NCBI RefSeq assembly: GCF_009789575.1
Contig: NZ_CP046908.1
Location: 1,364,001-1,428,000 of the forward strand
DNA length: 64,000 nt
Reading direction: 5' to 3'
From: Stappia indica
GTDB lineage: Bacteria > Pseudomonadota > Alphaproteobacteria > Rhizobiales > Stappiaceae
The translations under genes were made by a program, and so were the position numbers. This document shows, in pieces, positions 46,060-54,444 of this stretch (the first letter of the stretch is position 1; every line of letters starts with the position of its first letter). The notes beneath the pieces were generated by a model that worked only from the letters and a program-made list of their open reading frames with translations, searched no databases and was not told the origin of the DNA.

Positions 46060-47772
46060 TCAGTAGGAAATCGATACCGTCTCCGTCTTGTCTCCGAACT
46101 TCGGCAAAACTCCGAGCATCGGGGCAACCCGTCGGATGATCGCCGAGGTGACCGGCGCGGTGTTCAGGCCCGCGGTCGCGCCGATGCCCTCGCGCTCGGA
46201 CTTCGGCTCGTCGAGCACGACCAGGACCACGTAGCGCGGCTTGTCCATCGGGAAGGCAGAAAGGAAAGAATTGCGGCGCTTGTTGGATACGTAGCGGCCG
46301 TTCTCGATCTTTTCCGCCGTTCCGGTCTTGCCGCCGACCATGTAGCCCGGCACTTCCGCGCGCCGGCCGGAGCCCGACAGCACGTTGAGGCGGAACAGGT
46401 AGCGCATCATCTCGCTGGTCTGCGGGCTGACCACCTGCTTGGCCAGCTTGTCCGCCTCCTCGCGGGTGCGCGGCACGAAGGTCGGCGGGATCAGGCGGCC
46501 GCCATTCATCAGGGCCGCCGTCGCCACCGCCGTCTGCAGCGGCGTCACCGAGATGCCGTGGCCGAAGGAGATCGTGATCGCCGCCAGCTCGTTCCAGCGC
46601 GGCGGCAGCAGGGGCGTTGCCACTTCCGGCAGGTCCGTCTGCAGCCGCGAGGTCAGGCCGAGCCGCTCCATGAAGGCCTTCTGCTCGTCGACGCCGACCG
46701 ACAGCATCATCTTGGCCGTGCCGATATTCGACGAATAGATGAAGGTCTCGGCGACCGACAGCATGCGTCCCTTGCCGTGGAAGTCGCTGATCGTCCGCCC
46801 GCCGACGCGCATCGGCCGCGTGGCGTCGAAACTGTCGTTCATCGTCACCTTGCCGCTGTCCAGCGCCATGGCGACGGTGAAGCCCTTGAACACCGAGCCC
46901 ATCTCGTAGACGCCGCCGGACGCGCGGTTCATGCGGTCCTTTTCCAGCGCCTGGGCCCGGTCGTTGGGATCGAAGTCGGGGAGCGAGGACATGGCGACGA
47001 CCTCGCCGGTCTCCGCGTCGAGAACGACGCCGATGCCGGCGATGGCCCGGTAGCGCTCCAGCGCCTTCACCAACTCGTCGCGCACCACATGCTGCACCCG
47101 CAGGTCGACCGACAGCTGCACCGGCTCCATCGAGCGGTCGCTGGCAAAGCCCAGCTCGCGCAGGTCGCCGAGCCAGGCCCGGTCGACCGCCAGCTCCATG
47201 CCGGAAATGCCCTGGTTGTCGACATTGACCGAGCCGACGATATGGCCGGCCGTCGGCCCGCCCGGATAGAAGCGGCTGTTCTCTTCCAGGAACCCGATGC
47301 CCGGAATGCCGAGATCGTGGATCTGCTGGCGCTGGCGCGGGGTCAGCTCGCGCTTCAGCCAGATGAAGCCGGCATTGCTCGCCAGCCGCCGGCGCACCGC
47401 ATCGGTGCCCAGCTCCGGCAGCACGCTGGCAATGCCCTCCAGCGCCTCATCGACGTCGAGGATCTTGCGCGGCTCGGCGAACAGCGAGGCGGTCTTGATG
47501 TCGGTCGCCAGGATCTGGCCGTTGCGGTCCAAAAGGTCGGGGCGCGAGGCGGCGACGCTGTCCTGGGCCGAGATATAGGAGGCGGACTTGGACTCCTCGC
47601 TCATGCCCAGCATGATCAGCCGGCCGCCGATGGCCATGTAGACCACCGCGAACACCGCCATCGCCATGTGCACCCGCGCCCGCACGGCGCGCGTCGAGGG
47701 ACCGCGCGGCACATGCCGCTCGCCGACCGTGCGGCGCTGCAGGAAGGAAACGGGCTGATCCGTAACCGCCAT
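46060..47772 (-). CDS. ftsI: division-specific peptidoglycan transpeptidase FtsI (PBP3)
   Basis: FtsI cross-links septal peptidoglycan and partners with FtsW. The 570-residue class B PBP has one N-terminal transmembrane segment near 36-56 (MAMAVFAVVYMAIGGRLIML). Its pedestal carries RPDLLDRNGQILATD. The transpeptidase motifs are in place: active Ser293 in GSVFKGF, SSN at 347-349 in IYSSNIGTAKM, and KTG at 482-484 in GGKTGTAEK. The protein ends DKTETVSISY. It follows ftsL by nine bases and precedes murEF. The spacing suggests one transcript from mraZ. Beta-lactams would acylate Ser293, as in all members of this class. Confidence 0.95.
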   Translation of the reverse strand: MAVTDQPVSFLQRRTVGERHVPRGPSTRAVRARVHMAMAVFAVVYMAIGGRLIMLGMSEESKSASYISAQDSVAASRPDLLDRNGQILATDIKTASLFAEPRKILDVDEALEGIASVLPELGTDAVRRRLASNAGFIWLKRELTPRQRQQIHDLGIPGIGFLEENSRFYPGGPTAGHIVGSVNVDNQGISGMELAVDRAWLGDLRELGFASDRSMEPVQLSVDLRVQHVVRDELVKALERYRAIAGIGVVLDAETGEVVAMSSLPDFDPNDRAQALEKDRMNRASGGVYEMGSVFKGFTVAMALDSGKVTMNDSFDATRPMRVGGRTISDFHGKGRMLSVAETFIYSSNIGTAKMMLSVGVDEQKAFMERLGLTSRLQTDLPEVATPLLPPRWNELAAITISFGHGISVTPLQTAVATAALMNGGRLIPPTFVPRTREEADKLAKQVVSPQTSEMMRYLFRLNVLSGSGRRAEVPGYMVGGKTGTAEKIENGRYVSNKRRNSFLSAFPMDKPRYVVLVVLDEPKSEREGIGATAGLNTAPVTSAIIRRVAPMLGVLPKFGDKTETVSISY

Positions 47773-47781
47773 TGTCGCCCC

Positions 47782-48138
47782 CTATCGGACCGTCGGCGAC
47801 GCGCCGGCGAAGCCGCCGAGCGTCAGGTTGCTGTCGATCGGCTCGAGCTGCACCGGTTTGATCGGCACATCCTCGATCCGGGTGATCTGCTCGACCGAGA
47901 GCGGCTGCAGCTGGAGGTGGTCGTTGTAGCGGTCGACCAGCCGCTGCAGGCGGCTCGGGTCGTTGAGCAGGCTCCATTCGGCGCGCAGCATCTGCAGCTG
48001 CGCCCGTTCGTCCTCGATCTGCCTCTGCAGCGCCGCGACATGCTCGGCCGAGCGTTCCGCGTCGTGCTTCATGTCGTAGACGGCGGCGGCAGCGGCCAGG
48101 ACGCCGATGGCGAGGATGATGTTGGTGTAGCGGCTCAT
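47782..48138 (-). CDS. ftsL: cell division protein FtsL
   Basis: FtsL is a small bitopic divisome protein that forms a coiled coil with FtsB and binds FtsQ and FtsI. The 118-residue protein has a short basic N-tail, one transmembrane segment (IILAIGVLAAAAAVYDM, about 7-23) and a long periplasmic helix rich in Glu/Gln/Leu (AERSAEHVAALQRQIEDERAQLQMLRAEW), then LQLQPLSVEQI. FtsL proteins diverge strongly, so the call rests on architecture and on the conserved position between rsmH and ftsI. The start ATG 48138 lies just before the rsmH stop; no other start gives the short N-tail. The longer frame to 48297 is a rsmH shadow. Confidence 0.82.
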   Translation of the reverse strand: MSRYTNIILAIGVLAAAAAVYDMKHDAERSAEHVAALQRQIEDERAQLQMLRAEWSLLNDPSRLQRLVDRYNDHLQLQPLSVEQITRIEDVPIKPVQLEPIDSNLTLGGFAGASPTVR

Positions 48139-48142
48139 GGGC

Positions 48143-49162
48143 TTACTCCTCCCCGGCCGGCGCGGCGACCGACGGGGCGCCGAGTTCGCGGGGGTCGACT
48201 TCGCGTGCCGGGGCATCGAGACGGCGGGCGGCGCGCAGCTTCGCGGAGCGCGCGCGCGGATTGGCGGCAACCTCGTCCTCGCCCGGATCCACCGCACCGC
48301 GATGGAGAGGTTCGAAGGTCGCCGGCGGCACCTCGAGATCCGGCATGTGACGGGAACCGCCGGCGCGGGTACGGCTGCGCTCGGCGACGAATTTCTTGAC
48401 GATCCGGTCTTCCAGGCTGTGGAAGGTGACGACGACGAGCCGCCCGCCCGGCTTCAGCGCGCGCTCGGCCGCAGCCAGCGCATCGACCACCTCGTCGAGC
48501 TCGCGGTTCACATAGATGCGCAGCGCCTGGAAGGTGCGCGTCGCCGGATGGATCTGCTTGCCCTTGAACGAGCGCCCGACCACCTTCTCGATCACGGCGG
48601 CAAGATCCGCGGTGCGCTCGAACGCCCGCTCCTTGCGCCGCTCGGCGATGGCCCGCGACACGGCGGAAGCGCGACGCTCCTCGCCGAGAATGCCGATCAG
48701 CCGGGTCAGCTCGCGCTGGGGCATGGTGTTGACGACGTCCGCCGCCGACAGCCCGCGCACTTCCATGCGCATGTCGAGCGGCCCGTCGAACCGGAAGGAA
48801 AAGCCCCGCTCGGCTTCGTCGAGCTGCATGGAGGAGACGCCGAGATCCAGCACCACCGCATCGACCTGCGGATGGCCGCAGGCCGCCGCATGGGCATCGA
48901 GCGCGGAAAACCGGCCCTCGACGAGCATCAGGCGGCCGCCGCTTTTGGCGACCATTTCCTGCCCGCCGGCGATCGCATTGGGATCCCGGTCGATGGCGAT
49001 CACCTGCGCGCCCGCATCGAGCAGCGCCCTGGTGTAGCCGCCGGCACCGAACGTGCCATCGACGACAGTGGCGCCCGACACGTCGCCGAGCGCCTCCATC
49101 ACCTCTTTCAGGAGAACCGGAACATGGCGGGGCGCCGCCTCGTCCTTTGCCTGCGCCGTCAT
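48143..49162 (-). CDS. rsmH: 16S rRNA (cytosine1402-N4)-methyltransferase RsmH (MraW)
   Basis: RsmH methylates C1402 of 16S rRNA with SAM. The 339-residue protein starts [25 protein letters not shown]; HxPVLL is the invariant N-terminal signature. SAM-binding motifs follow: [29 protein letters not shown] and [38 protein letters not shown] and [14 protein letters not shown] mark the family-specific helical insertion and end. Its start overlaps the mraZ stop by four bases. The C-terminal tail is Pro/Ala/Arg-rich and not conserved. The extension of the frame up to 49801 is the mraZ shadow. Confidence 0.95.
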   Translation of the reverse strand: MTAQAKDEAAPRHVPVLLKEVMEALGDVSGATVVDGTFGAGGYTRALLDAGAQVIAIDRDPNAIAGGQEMVAKSGGRLMLVEGRFSALDAHAAACGHPQVDAVVLDLGVSSMQLDEAERGFSFRFDGPLDMRMEVRGLSAADVVNTMPQRELTRLIGILGEERRASAVSRAIAERRKERAFERTADLAAVIEKVVGRSFKGKQIHPATRTFQALRIYVNRELDEVVDALAAAERALKPGGRLVVVTFHSLEDRIVKKFVAERSRTRAGGSRHMPDLEVPPATFEPLHRGAVDPGEDEVAANPRARSAKLRAARRLDAPAREVDPRELGAPSVAAPAGEE

Positions 49163-49620
49163 TGGCCGCCTCCCGCACCCGCACGGGGAGAGGACAGCAC
49201 CGACATGGCGCGCTTCATCGCGTCCGCGCGGTGGGCACGGAAGCGCTCGGGTTCCCAGATCTGGAACTTGTAGCCCTGGCCGACGAAGGTGACCTGGTCC
49301 GTCACTCCCGCGTGTTCGCGGATCATGTCGGAAAGCATCACGCGGCCGTCTCCATCGATCTTCAGGGTTTCGCTGGCGCCGTAGAGCGCCGTGGACAGGG
49401 CGTCGTGGTCCGCAGTCAGGGTGTCGAGCCCCTCCAGCCGCTTGGCGATCTCCGCCACGAGCTGATGACCGCCCGCATCCACCGCCATCTGGTGCAGGGA
49501 AGGGAAGCAGTAGAGACCTTCGAAACCGTCGCGCGTCAGGGCCTGGCGAAAGGAAGCGGGTACGGAAACCCGCCCCTTGGCGTCGAGTCGATTTGTGTAG
49601 TGCGACACGAAGCCGGACAT
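49159..49620 (-). CDS. mraZ: transcription regulator MraZ
   Basis: MraZ is a DNA-binding AbrB-like protein that represses the mra promoter in E. coli. The 153-residue protein has two MraZ-type half-barrels: [25 protein letters not shown] near residues 3-27 and [19 protein letters not shown] near 80-100, both with the DxxGRxxxP/L motif. The start MSGFVSHYT at 49620 matches the family; a GCGAGAG site precedes it. The frame opens 14 residues upstream but is not conserved there. Its own promoter carries the expected four MraZ boxes, which suggests autoregulation. It heads the whole dcw block. Confidence 0.95.
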   Translation of the reverse strand: MSGFVSHYTNRLDAKGRVSVPASFRQALTRDGFEGLYCFPSLHQMAVDAGGHQLVAEIAKRLEGLDTLTADHDALSTALYGASETLKIDGDGRVMLSDMIREHAGVTDQVTFVGQGYKFQIWEPERFRAHRADAMKRAMSVLSSPRAGAGGGQ

Positions 49621-49780
49621 CGATTCTCTCGCCCCATCGCCGGATGCGTCGCATCCGGCCACCGCCTAACTCCCGATCCCTGGAAACGCCGATGCGTAAT
49701 GCAACGCCGACGGCCCGACCGCATGTCGGCCCGCACTGTCGAATTGTGAGCCGCTTGAGCCCCGTTGCAGCCTGTCGAAA

Positions 49781-49815
49781 CGGGATGATCTGGGATAGCA
49801 TGGGACCTTCTGGGC
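49781..49815. promoter_or_regulatory. MraZ boxes, four tandem repeats at 10-bp spacing
   Basis: On the plus strand CGGGA (49781), TGGGA (49791), TGGGA (49801) and TGGGC (49811) are spaced exactly 10 bases apart, the known pattern of MraZ target repeats (TGGGN). They sit about 165-195 bases upstream of the mraZ start and overlap its promoter. MraZ repression of this promoter is inferred from that pattern. Confidence 0.82.
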
Positions 49816-49820
49816 GTCAA
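49792..49820 (-). promoter_or_regulatory. mra (dcw cluster) promoter
   Basis: On the minus strand TTGACG (49815-49820) and TATCCC (49792-49797) are 17 bases apart. The -35 matches the consensus at five of six positions and the -10 is weaker. The predicted transcript starts near 49785, leaving a leader of about 165 bases before mraZ. The MraZ boxes lie inside it. Confidence 0.6.
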
Positions 49821-50361
49821 CGGAATCCAATGGTTTCTGCCCCCTCCCGGCCGGTGCGGCGAAACACCGGGGATCAGTTATCCACCGTTAAGCTTAATTT
49901 TGAGTTGCCGGCCGCTTGCATCCTGCAACGCCGTGGATTCGGGGTCTTTCGCGCCGCCGCCGCGGCCTAAGCGCAATGGTTCCAGCAACTTGCCCACAGG
50001 CGCAGCTTGTCCGCCGCGCCGGTCCCGGCCCGCGTTTCGCTTGGCCGGAATGACGAGCTGAAAGGCAGGAGCGTGCGGAACGGCGGACAGCCACGCCGAC
50101 GAGAAGCTCACTCTTCGGCTGTCGTCCCGGTTTCGGCGCAGCCGAAGACCGGGAACCAGTAACCACGGAAGGTCGCGACCGAAGCGGTTGCGCTGCCGCC
50201 GGAAGGCCGGAGGCGGCCGCTCTCGCGCACCCATCCGCTCCGGCGGATACTGGACGCCTGGCTGCGCAGGCGTGACAGCCGTAGAGATGGCGATGCGCGC
50301 CCGTCTCATGCCTGCCGAGGGTGCCAAGGGGTCCCGGCTCTGCGCTCGCGCGCGGCCGGGA

Positions 50362-50455
50362 TGACCTCCGAGGAGGAGGCACGACCTCGCATCCCCTCTG
50401 CCGTCACCCCGGCCGCAGGCGAAGCCGGAGAGCCGGGGCCTATTGGTTGCCAGAG
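50362..50455 (+). repeat. 94-bp direct repeat, copy 1
   Basis: This 94-base stretch is repeated without mismatch at 50634-50727, 272 bases later. It contains a REP-like palindrome (CCCCGGCCGCAGG with its partner AGCCGGGG) and a GAGGAGGAGGCACGACC segment. Duplication of the whole unit, rather than only the palindrome, suggests a recent copying event. Confidence 0.95.
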
Positions 50456-50633
50456 CGGTTGCGGGGGCCCGCCGCCCTCTCCTTGCGTCATCCCGCACGC
50501 AGCGCAGCGGAGATGCGGGATCGGAGAGCCGGGGGCCTGTCGGATACGCCCCGGAACGCACGCCACCACCGCTGTGCCTCCCCGGTCCCGGCCCGCGTTT
50601 CGCTTGGCCAGGATTGTTTGTTTGCTTTGGTGG

Positions 50634-50727
50634 TGACCTCCGAGGAGGAGGCACGACCTCGCATCCCCTCTGCCGTCACCCCGGCCGCAGGCGAAGCCGG
50701 AGAGCCGGGGCCTATTGGTTGCCAGAG
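50634..50727 (+). repeat. 94-bp direct repeat, copy 2
   Basis: Perfect copy of 50362-50455. It follows a second copy of GGTCCCGGCCCGCGTTTCGC (50584), which also occurs at 50021, so the local array is a mosaic of repeated REP units. Confidence 0.95.
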
Positions 50728-50875
50728 TGGTGGTGACAACACCCGAACCTCTCCCCGCGTCCTCCCGGGCAAGGCGCAGCCGCGACCCGGGATCGGAGAG
50801 CCACGGCGCCTGCGGACCGTGCCGGAGCACCCGCCGGCATCGCCATGTTCGTCGTCAGGACAGAAAGGGGAAAAG

Positions 50876-51273
50876 TGTCAGCCGGCCTGTAAGCCGGGTT
50901 CTGTATGGCGCGACATTGCTGCCGCACGTGACGGCCATTCATCTGGGACGCCCGTTGCCGGGCGCCTCGCGCAACCAACCCGGGCGGCTGGCCTGGAAAA
51001 GGGCCGGATTCCTCGCGGAATCCGCGCCGCCCCTATTCGGTTTTGCTCCCGGTGGGGTTTACCGTGCCGCTTCCGTTGCCGGTCGCGCGGTGGGCTCTTA
51101 CCCCACCCTTTCACCCTTACCGCGGCCGCAGCCGCGGCGGTTTGCTTTCTGTGGCACTTTCCCTGGGGTCGCCCCCGCCGGGCGTTACCCGGCACCGTTT
51201 TTCCGTGGAGCCCGGACTTTCCTCCCCTGCGGCGTTTCCGCACTTGCAGGAGCGGCCGTCCAGCCGGCTGACG
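50876..51273 (-). ncRNA. rnpB: RNase P RNA, type A
   Basis: The catalytic RNA that matures tRNA 5' ends. On the minus strand the 5' end CAGCCGGC pairs with the 3' end GCCGGCTG (P1). The universally conserved GAGGAAAGTCCGGGCTC block lies near the 5' end, AGGGTGAAAGGGTGGGGTAAGAG is in the centre, and ACAGAACCCGGCTTACAGGCC closes the molecule. Length is about 400 bases, as expected for the alphaproteobacterial type. End points are approximate to a few bases. It lies 30 bases past the MocR gene stop on the same strand. Confidence 0.96.
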
Positions 51274-51303
51274 CGCGACTGGTATGCGTCGCAGGCCCCG
51301 CGG

Positions 51304-52794
51304 TCAAGCGCGACGCTTCACCGGGCCGGCCAGCGCGCCCGCCCCCACCCCCGCTACTGCCCCCGCCACTGCCCCCGCTACCGCCTCGGCACAGGCCTCC
51401 GCCTCGCCCTCCTGCGCCCCGGCAAACCCGACGACGAGACCGGAGGGGCTGCAGGCAATGCCGTAGGGCGACAGAGCGGCGACGCTGAAGCCGGCCGCGT
51501 TGACCTGTGCCGCCACCGCAAGATCGTCGACCGCGCCGGTAAACGTGAGCGCCAGCTGCACCCCGCCGACCGGGTCCGGCACCTCGGCCGCCGCGCCGAG
51601 CCGCTGGCGCAGGGCGCGAGCAAGCCCCCGCCCCCGCGCCTCGCAGGTTTCCTGCACCCGCCGCAGATGCGCCCGGTAGCGGCCCGAGGCGATGAAATCG
51701 GCGAGCGCTGCCTGCGTCGTCACATTGGCCAGCATGCCCGACACCCGCTGCGCCACCGCAAGGGGAGCGGCCAGATGCTCCGGCACCACCATGTAGGCGA
51801 CCCTGAGGCCCGGCAGCATGCTCTTGGAGAAGGTGCCGAGATAGATCACCTCGCCCTCCGCGCCGAGCCCCTGCATCGCCGCGAGCGGCCGACCGGAAAA
51901 CAGGAACTCGCTGTCGTAGTCGTCCTCCAGCACCACGCCGCCGCAGGCCCGCGCCGCATCCAGCACCATCGCGCGGCGCGCCAGCGACATGCGCGTGCCA
52001 TAGGGATACTGGTGCGAGGGGGTGACATAGATCAGCCGCGGCGGCCGCCGGTCGGCGACGCGGCGCGGGTCCGCTCCCTCCCCGTCCACCGGCATCGGCA
52101 CGATGTCGAGGCCTGCGGCGGTGAAGGCCGCGCGGGCCCCCAGGTAGCCGGGATCCTCCAGCCACGCCGCTTCGCCTGGATCGGCAAGGCTGTTGGCCAG
52201 CAGGTTGAGGCTCGCCTGGGTCGACGGGGTGACGATAATGCGCTCCGCCGTCGCCCTGACGCCGCGCTCGGCCGCCAGATAGGCGGCAAGCTCGCGGCGC
52301 AGCTCGGGCAGGCCGCGCGTCTCGCCGTAGCTCAGCACGTCGCCGCGCAGGCGGCGGGCCGCGCGGCGCAGCGTCCGCGCCCATTCGTCGGCCGGAAACC
52401 GGTCGAGGCTCGGCGTGCCCGGCTCCAGCTTGCCCCCGCGCCGGCGCCCGGTTCCGGACCAGGGATCGTTGCTCATCGCCCGTCCGCGCGCCGACAGCGC
52501 CACCGCCCTTGCCGCGATTGCCGGCGCCTCGCCCTCGCCCCACAGGGCAATGCTGGCGATCCTGGGCGCCGAGCCGCCGCGCACCGTGACGATGCCCTCC
52601 GCCGCCAGCAGCTCATAGGCCGCATTCACCGAATTGCGCGAGATGCCGAGCGCGGCCGCCAGCGACCGGCTGGAGGGCAGCCGCGCGCCCGCGTCGAGCC
52701 GCCCCGCACCGATGGCCTCGCGCACGGCGCGATAGACCTGTTCGGGCAGCGGCACGGCCGAGGAACGGTCGATGGAGATGAGGCCGGCAAGCAT
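51304..52794 (-). CDS. MocR-type regulator: GntR wHTH fused to class I aminotransferase
   Basis: A 496-residue MocR-family regulator that senses pyridoxal phosphate or an amino compound. Residues about 5-80 are a GntR winged helix (VYRAVREAIGAGRLDAGARLPSSRSLAAALGISRNSVNAAYELLAAEGIV). The rest is an aminotransferase-like domain: PSTQASLNLLA, the FPIDxD-like EDDYDSEFLFSG, the PLP lysine in LGTFSKSMLPGLRVAYMV. The C-terminus ends in an Ala/Gly/Val-rich repeat. It is divergent from the split-barrel gene across 170 bases, where MocR proteins usually act. It is likely to regulate that gene. Confidence 0.9.
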   Translation of the reverse strand: MLAGLISIDRSSAVPLPEQVYRAVREAIGAGRLDAGARLPSSRSLAAALGISRNSVNAAYELLAAEGIVTVRGGSAPRIASIALWGEGEAPAIAARAVALSARGRAMSNDPWSGTGRRRGGKLEPGTPSLDRFPADEWARTLRRAARRLRGDVLSYGETRGLPELRRELAAYLAAERGVRATAERIIVTPSTQASLNLLANSLADPGEAAWLEDPGYLGARAAFTAAGLDIVPMPVDGEGADPRRVADRRPPRLIYVTPSHQYPYGTRMSLARRAMVLDAARACGGVVLEDDYDSEFLFSGRPLAAMQGLGAEGEVIYLGTFSKSMLPGLRVAYMVVPEHLAAPLAVAQRVSGMLANVTTQAALADFIASGRYRAHLRRVQETCEARGRGLARALRQRLGAAAEVPDPVGGVQLALTFTGAVDDLAVAAQVNAAGFSVAALSPYGIACSPSGLVVGFAGAQEGEAEACAEAVAGAVAGAVAGVGAGALAGPVKRRA

Positions 52795-52829
52795 GACTGG
52801 ATCCCCACAAATCCCGAAAGCGGATCTTC

Positions 52830-52841
52830 ACTGGAACCAGT
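52830..52841. promoter_or_regulatory. 12-bp palindrome ACTGGAACCAGT between divergent genes
   Basis: A perfect short palindrome lies 36 bases from the MocR start and 124 bases from the neighbouring flavoprotein start. Its position between a MocR-type regulator and its divergent target is typical of an operator. No binding data are available. Confidence 0.4.
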
Positions 52842-52866
52842 TTGATGGCACATTCCTCGCAGCAAC

Positions 52867-52943
52867 GCAAAGGCACCGCGCAGCAAAGGCGCCGCGAAGC
52901 AAAGGCACCGCGCAGCAAAGGTGCCGTAAGCCAAAGGCGCCCC
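52867..52943 (+). repeat. 4.8 tandem copies of a 16-bp unit
   Basis: The unit GCAAAGGCACCGCGCA is repeated in register at 52867, 52883, 52899 and 52915, with a partial fifth copy at 52931. Copies 1 and 3 are identical, and the others differ at two to five positions. The array fills most of the gap between the MocR gene and its divergent partner. Confidence 0.9.
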
Positions 52944-52964
52944 AACGCAAGAGACTTGCCACCG

Positions 52965-53732
52965 ATGAGCGACACAAAGATCGACCAGACCGCCGCCCCG
53001 TCCTCGGACCCGGCTACCCGGCGCGCCCGCCGCGCCTCCCTGCCCCGTCATGCGAAGGTCCGGGTCGCCAAGCGCGAGGTCGCGGACCCGGCTGCAGCCT
53101 TCGAGGTGCTGGATCTTGCCCGTATCGCCCATGTCGGCTTTGTCGACGAGGGCCGGCCGATGGTCATCCCGATGCTGCACGCCCGCATCGAGCGCACGCT
53201 CTACATCCACGGCGCCAAGGCGACGCGCATCGTCAAGGGGATGCAGGACCGCGCGCCGGTCTGCCTCACCGTGACGCTGCTCGACGGCATCGTCGTCGCC
53301 CGCTCCGCCTTCCACCACTCGATGAACTACCGCTCGGTGGTGGTGCACGGCGCGGTCCGCCATGTCGTAGGCGACCGGGAGCGCGAAGCCGCGCTCGTCG
53401 CCCTCACCGACCGGTTGCTGCCGGGCCGCTGGGACGAGGTGCGGCCGATGACCGACAAGGAGCTCGCCGCCACCGGGGTGCTCGCCATCGAGGTCGAGCA
53501 CATCACCATGAAGCGGCGCGAGGGGCCGCCGGTCGACGACGAGGCGGATTATGCCCTGCCCGTATGGGCCGGCGTCGTCGAGCTGGCCGAGACCGTCACT
53601 GCCGTCACGCCCGACGAAAGGCTCGCTCCCGACGTGCCGCTTCCGCGCTCGTTGCGCGGCCCTGGGGCGGCGGAAGCTCCCGCCGCGCCCGCCTCCTCAC
53701 CGGGCCTCAGCCGCGGGCGAGGAGCAGCTTGA
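52965..53732 (+). CDS. pyridoxamine 5'-phosphate oxidase-like split-barrel flavoprotein
   Basis: A 255-residue protein of the PNPOx-like FMN-binding split-barrel group. Motifs: RARRASLPRHAKV at the N-terminus, IAHVGFVDEGRPMVIPMLHARIERTLYIHGAKATRIVKG, and ARSAFHHSMNYRSVVVHGAVRHV. The last are typical of the pyridox-like Pfam family. The true enzyme may act on a small amine or be a flavin reductase; the substrate is not determined. It begins at ATG 52965 (the frame opens at 52842 but the extra part overlaps the tandem repeats). It lies divergent from the MocR regulator and its end overlaps the next gene by 26 bases. Confidence 0.8.
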   Translation: MSDTKIDQTAAPSSDPATRRARRASLPRHAKVRVAKREVADPAAAFEVLDLARIAHVGFVDEGRPMVIPMLHARIERTLYIHGAKATRIVKGMQDRAPVCLTVTLLDGIVVARSAFHHSMNYRSVVVHGAVRHVVGDREREAALVALTDRLLPGRWDEVRPMTDKELAATGVLAIEVEHITMKRREGPPVDDEADYALPVWAGVVELAETVTAVTPDERLAPDVPLPRSLRGPGAAEAPAAPASSPGLSRGRGAA

Positions 53733-54207
53733 CCTTGCTGCAGTAGCGACGGCTCACCGGGTTCATGCGCTTGGCGAAGTGGCCGGCATTGTAGCGCAGG
53801 ATCGTGCCGCACAAGTCGCCGCCGGCGCGCTTGTGGGCGCCCGCCAGGTACTTCATGCCATAGGTGATGTTGGTCTTGGGATCGTAGAGCGCCTTGGCGC
53901 TGCCGCGGAAGCCGACGCCCCGCGCCGTCTGCGGCTTGATCTGCATCAGGCCGATCTCGCCGGCCCGGCCGCGAGCCCGCGGATTGTAGTTGCTTTCCAC
54001 CCGCACGACGGCCTGGGCGAGTTCCACCGGCACGCCGTGCTTGCGTGCCTCGGCAGCAATCATCGCACTGTATTTCTCGGCGCGTGCCCCGGCCTCGAGG
54101 ATCTTCGGATCGACCGTCGTGGTGGAGACCGTCGCCGTTTGGCATGCCCCTGCGGCAAGTGCCAGGAGGAGCGCACCGATGAGACGCGGCGCCTTGAAGT
54201 TGATCAT
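53707..54207 (-). CDS. lytic transglycosylase (SLT) lipoprotein
   Basis: A 166-residue peptidoglycan lytic transglycosylase precursor. The signal peptide ends in a lipobox LAAGAC with lipid Cys at about residue 22. The SLT domain has the catalytic Glu in VVRVESNYNPRARGRAGEIGLMQI, then ALYDPKTNITYGMKYLA and the late RYNAGHF motif, all typical. It is a compact form with only the SLT domain. ATG 54207 is used because GAAGGT lies 10 bases upstream; a TTG at 54222 is less likely. The last 26 bases overlap the end of the converging flavoprotein gene. Confidence 0.88.
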   Translation of the reverse strand: MINFKAPRLIGALLLALAAGACQTATVSTTTVDPKILEAGARAEKYSAMIAAEARKHGVPVELAQAVVRVESNYNPRARGRAGEIGLMQIKPQTARGVGFRGSAKALYDPKTNITYGMKYLAGAHKRAGGDLCGTILRYNAGHFAKRMNPVSRRYCSKVKLLLARG

Positions 54208-54444
54208 GTGCCCGACCTTCAAATTGTTTGTCGTTGTTGAGAGGCCGGCTGTATGGCGGGACGGTACGACCGAAATCCGGCACGCACGATCACGAAATAT
54301 TACAAAAACATCGATAAAATACGGCTAAAATGTGCAGAAATCCTCGTCATTGACGAAAGCAAGGCCATCATCCCGGCAAACATGGCCGGGAGATGGCAGC
54401 GATTTGCAGATGTTGCGATGCAGCAATCGGGGCGGAACCCAACG

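Larger units (their letters stand above)
50021..50806. repeat. cluster of REP-like palindromic elements
   Basis: About eight related short palindromes are visible, each with CCGG-type arms and a GCG/AGCG core. They begin near 50021, 50125, 50329, 50405, 50490, 50584, 50677 and 50760. Examples are GTCATCCCGCACGCAGCGCA followed by GATGCGGGATCGGAGAGCC, and GGTCCCGGCCCGCG with TTTCGCTTGGCC. Elements of this kind are widespread in Hyphomicrobiales intergenic DNA and are not coding. No gene is supported between mraZ and rnpB. Confidence 0.75.

Noticed and set aside
50321-51488. Several plus-strand frames (up to 316 codons) over the REP array and rnpB
   Set aside because: They run through repeats and the RNase P RNA on the other strand and change with the repeat phase; not genes.
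52867-52943. A CRISPR-like array
   Set aside because: The repeats are head to tail with no spacers, unit 16 bp, and no cas genes are present.
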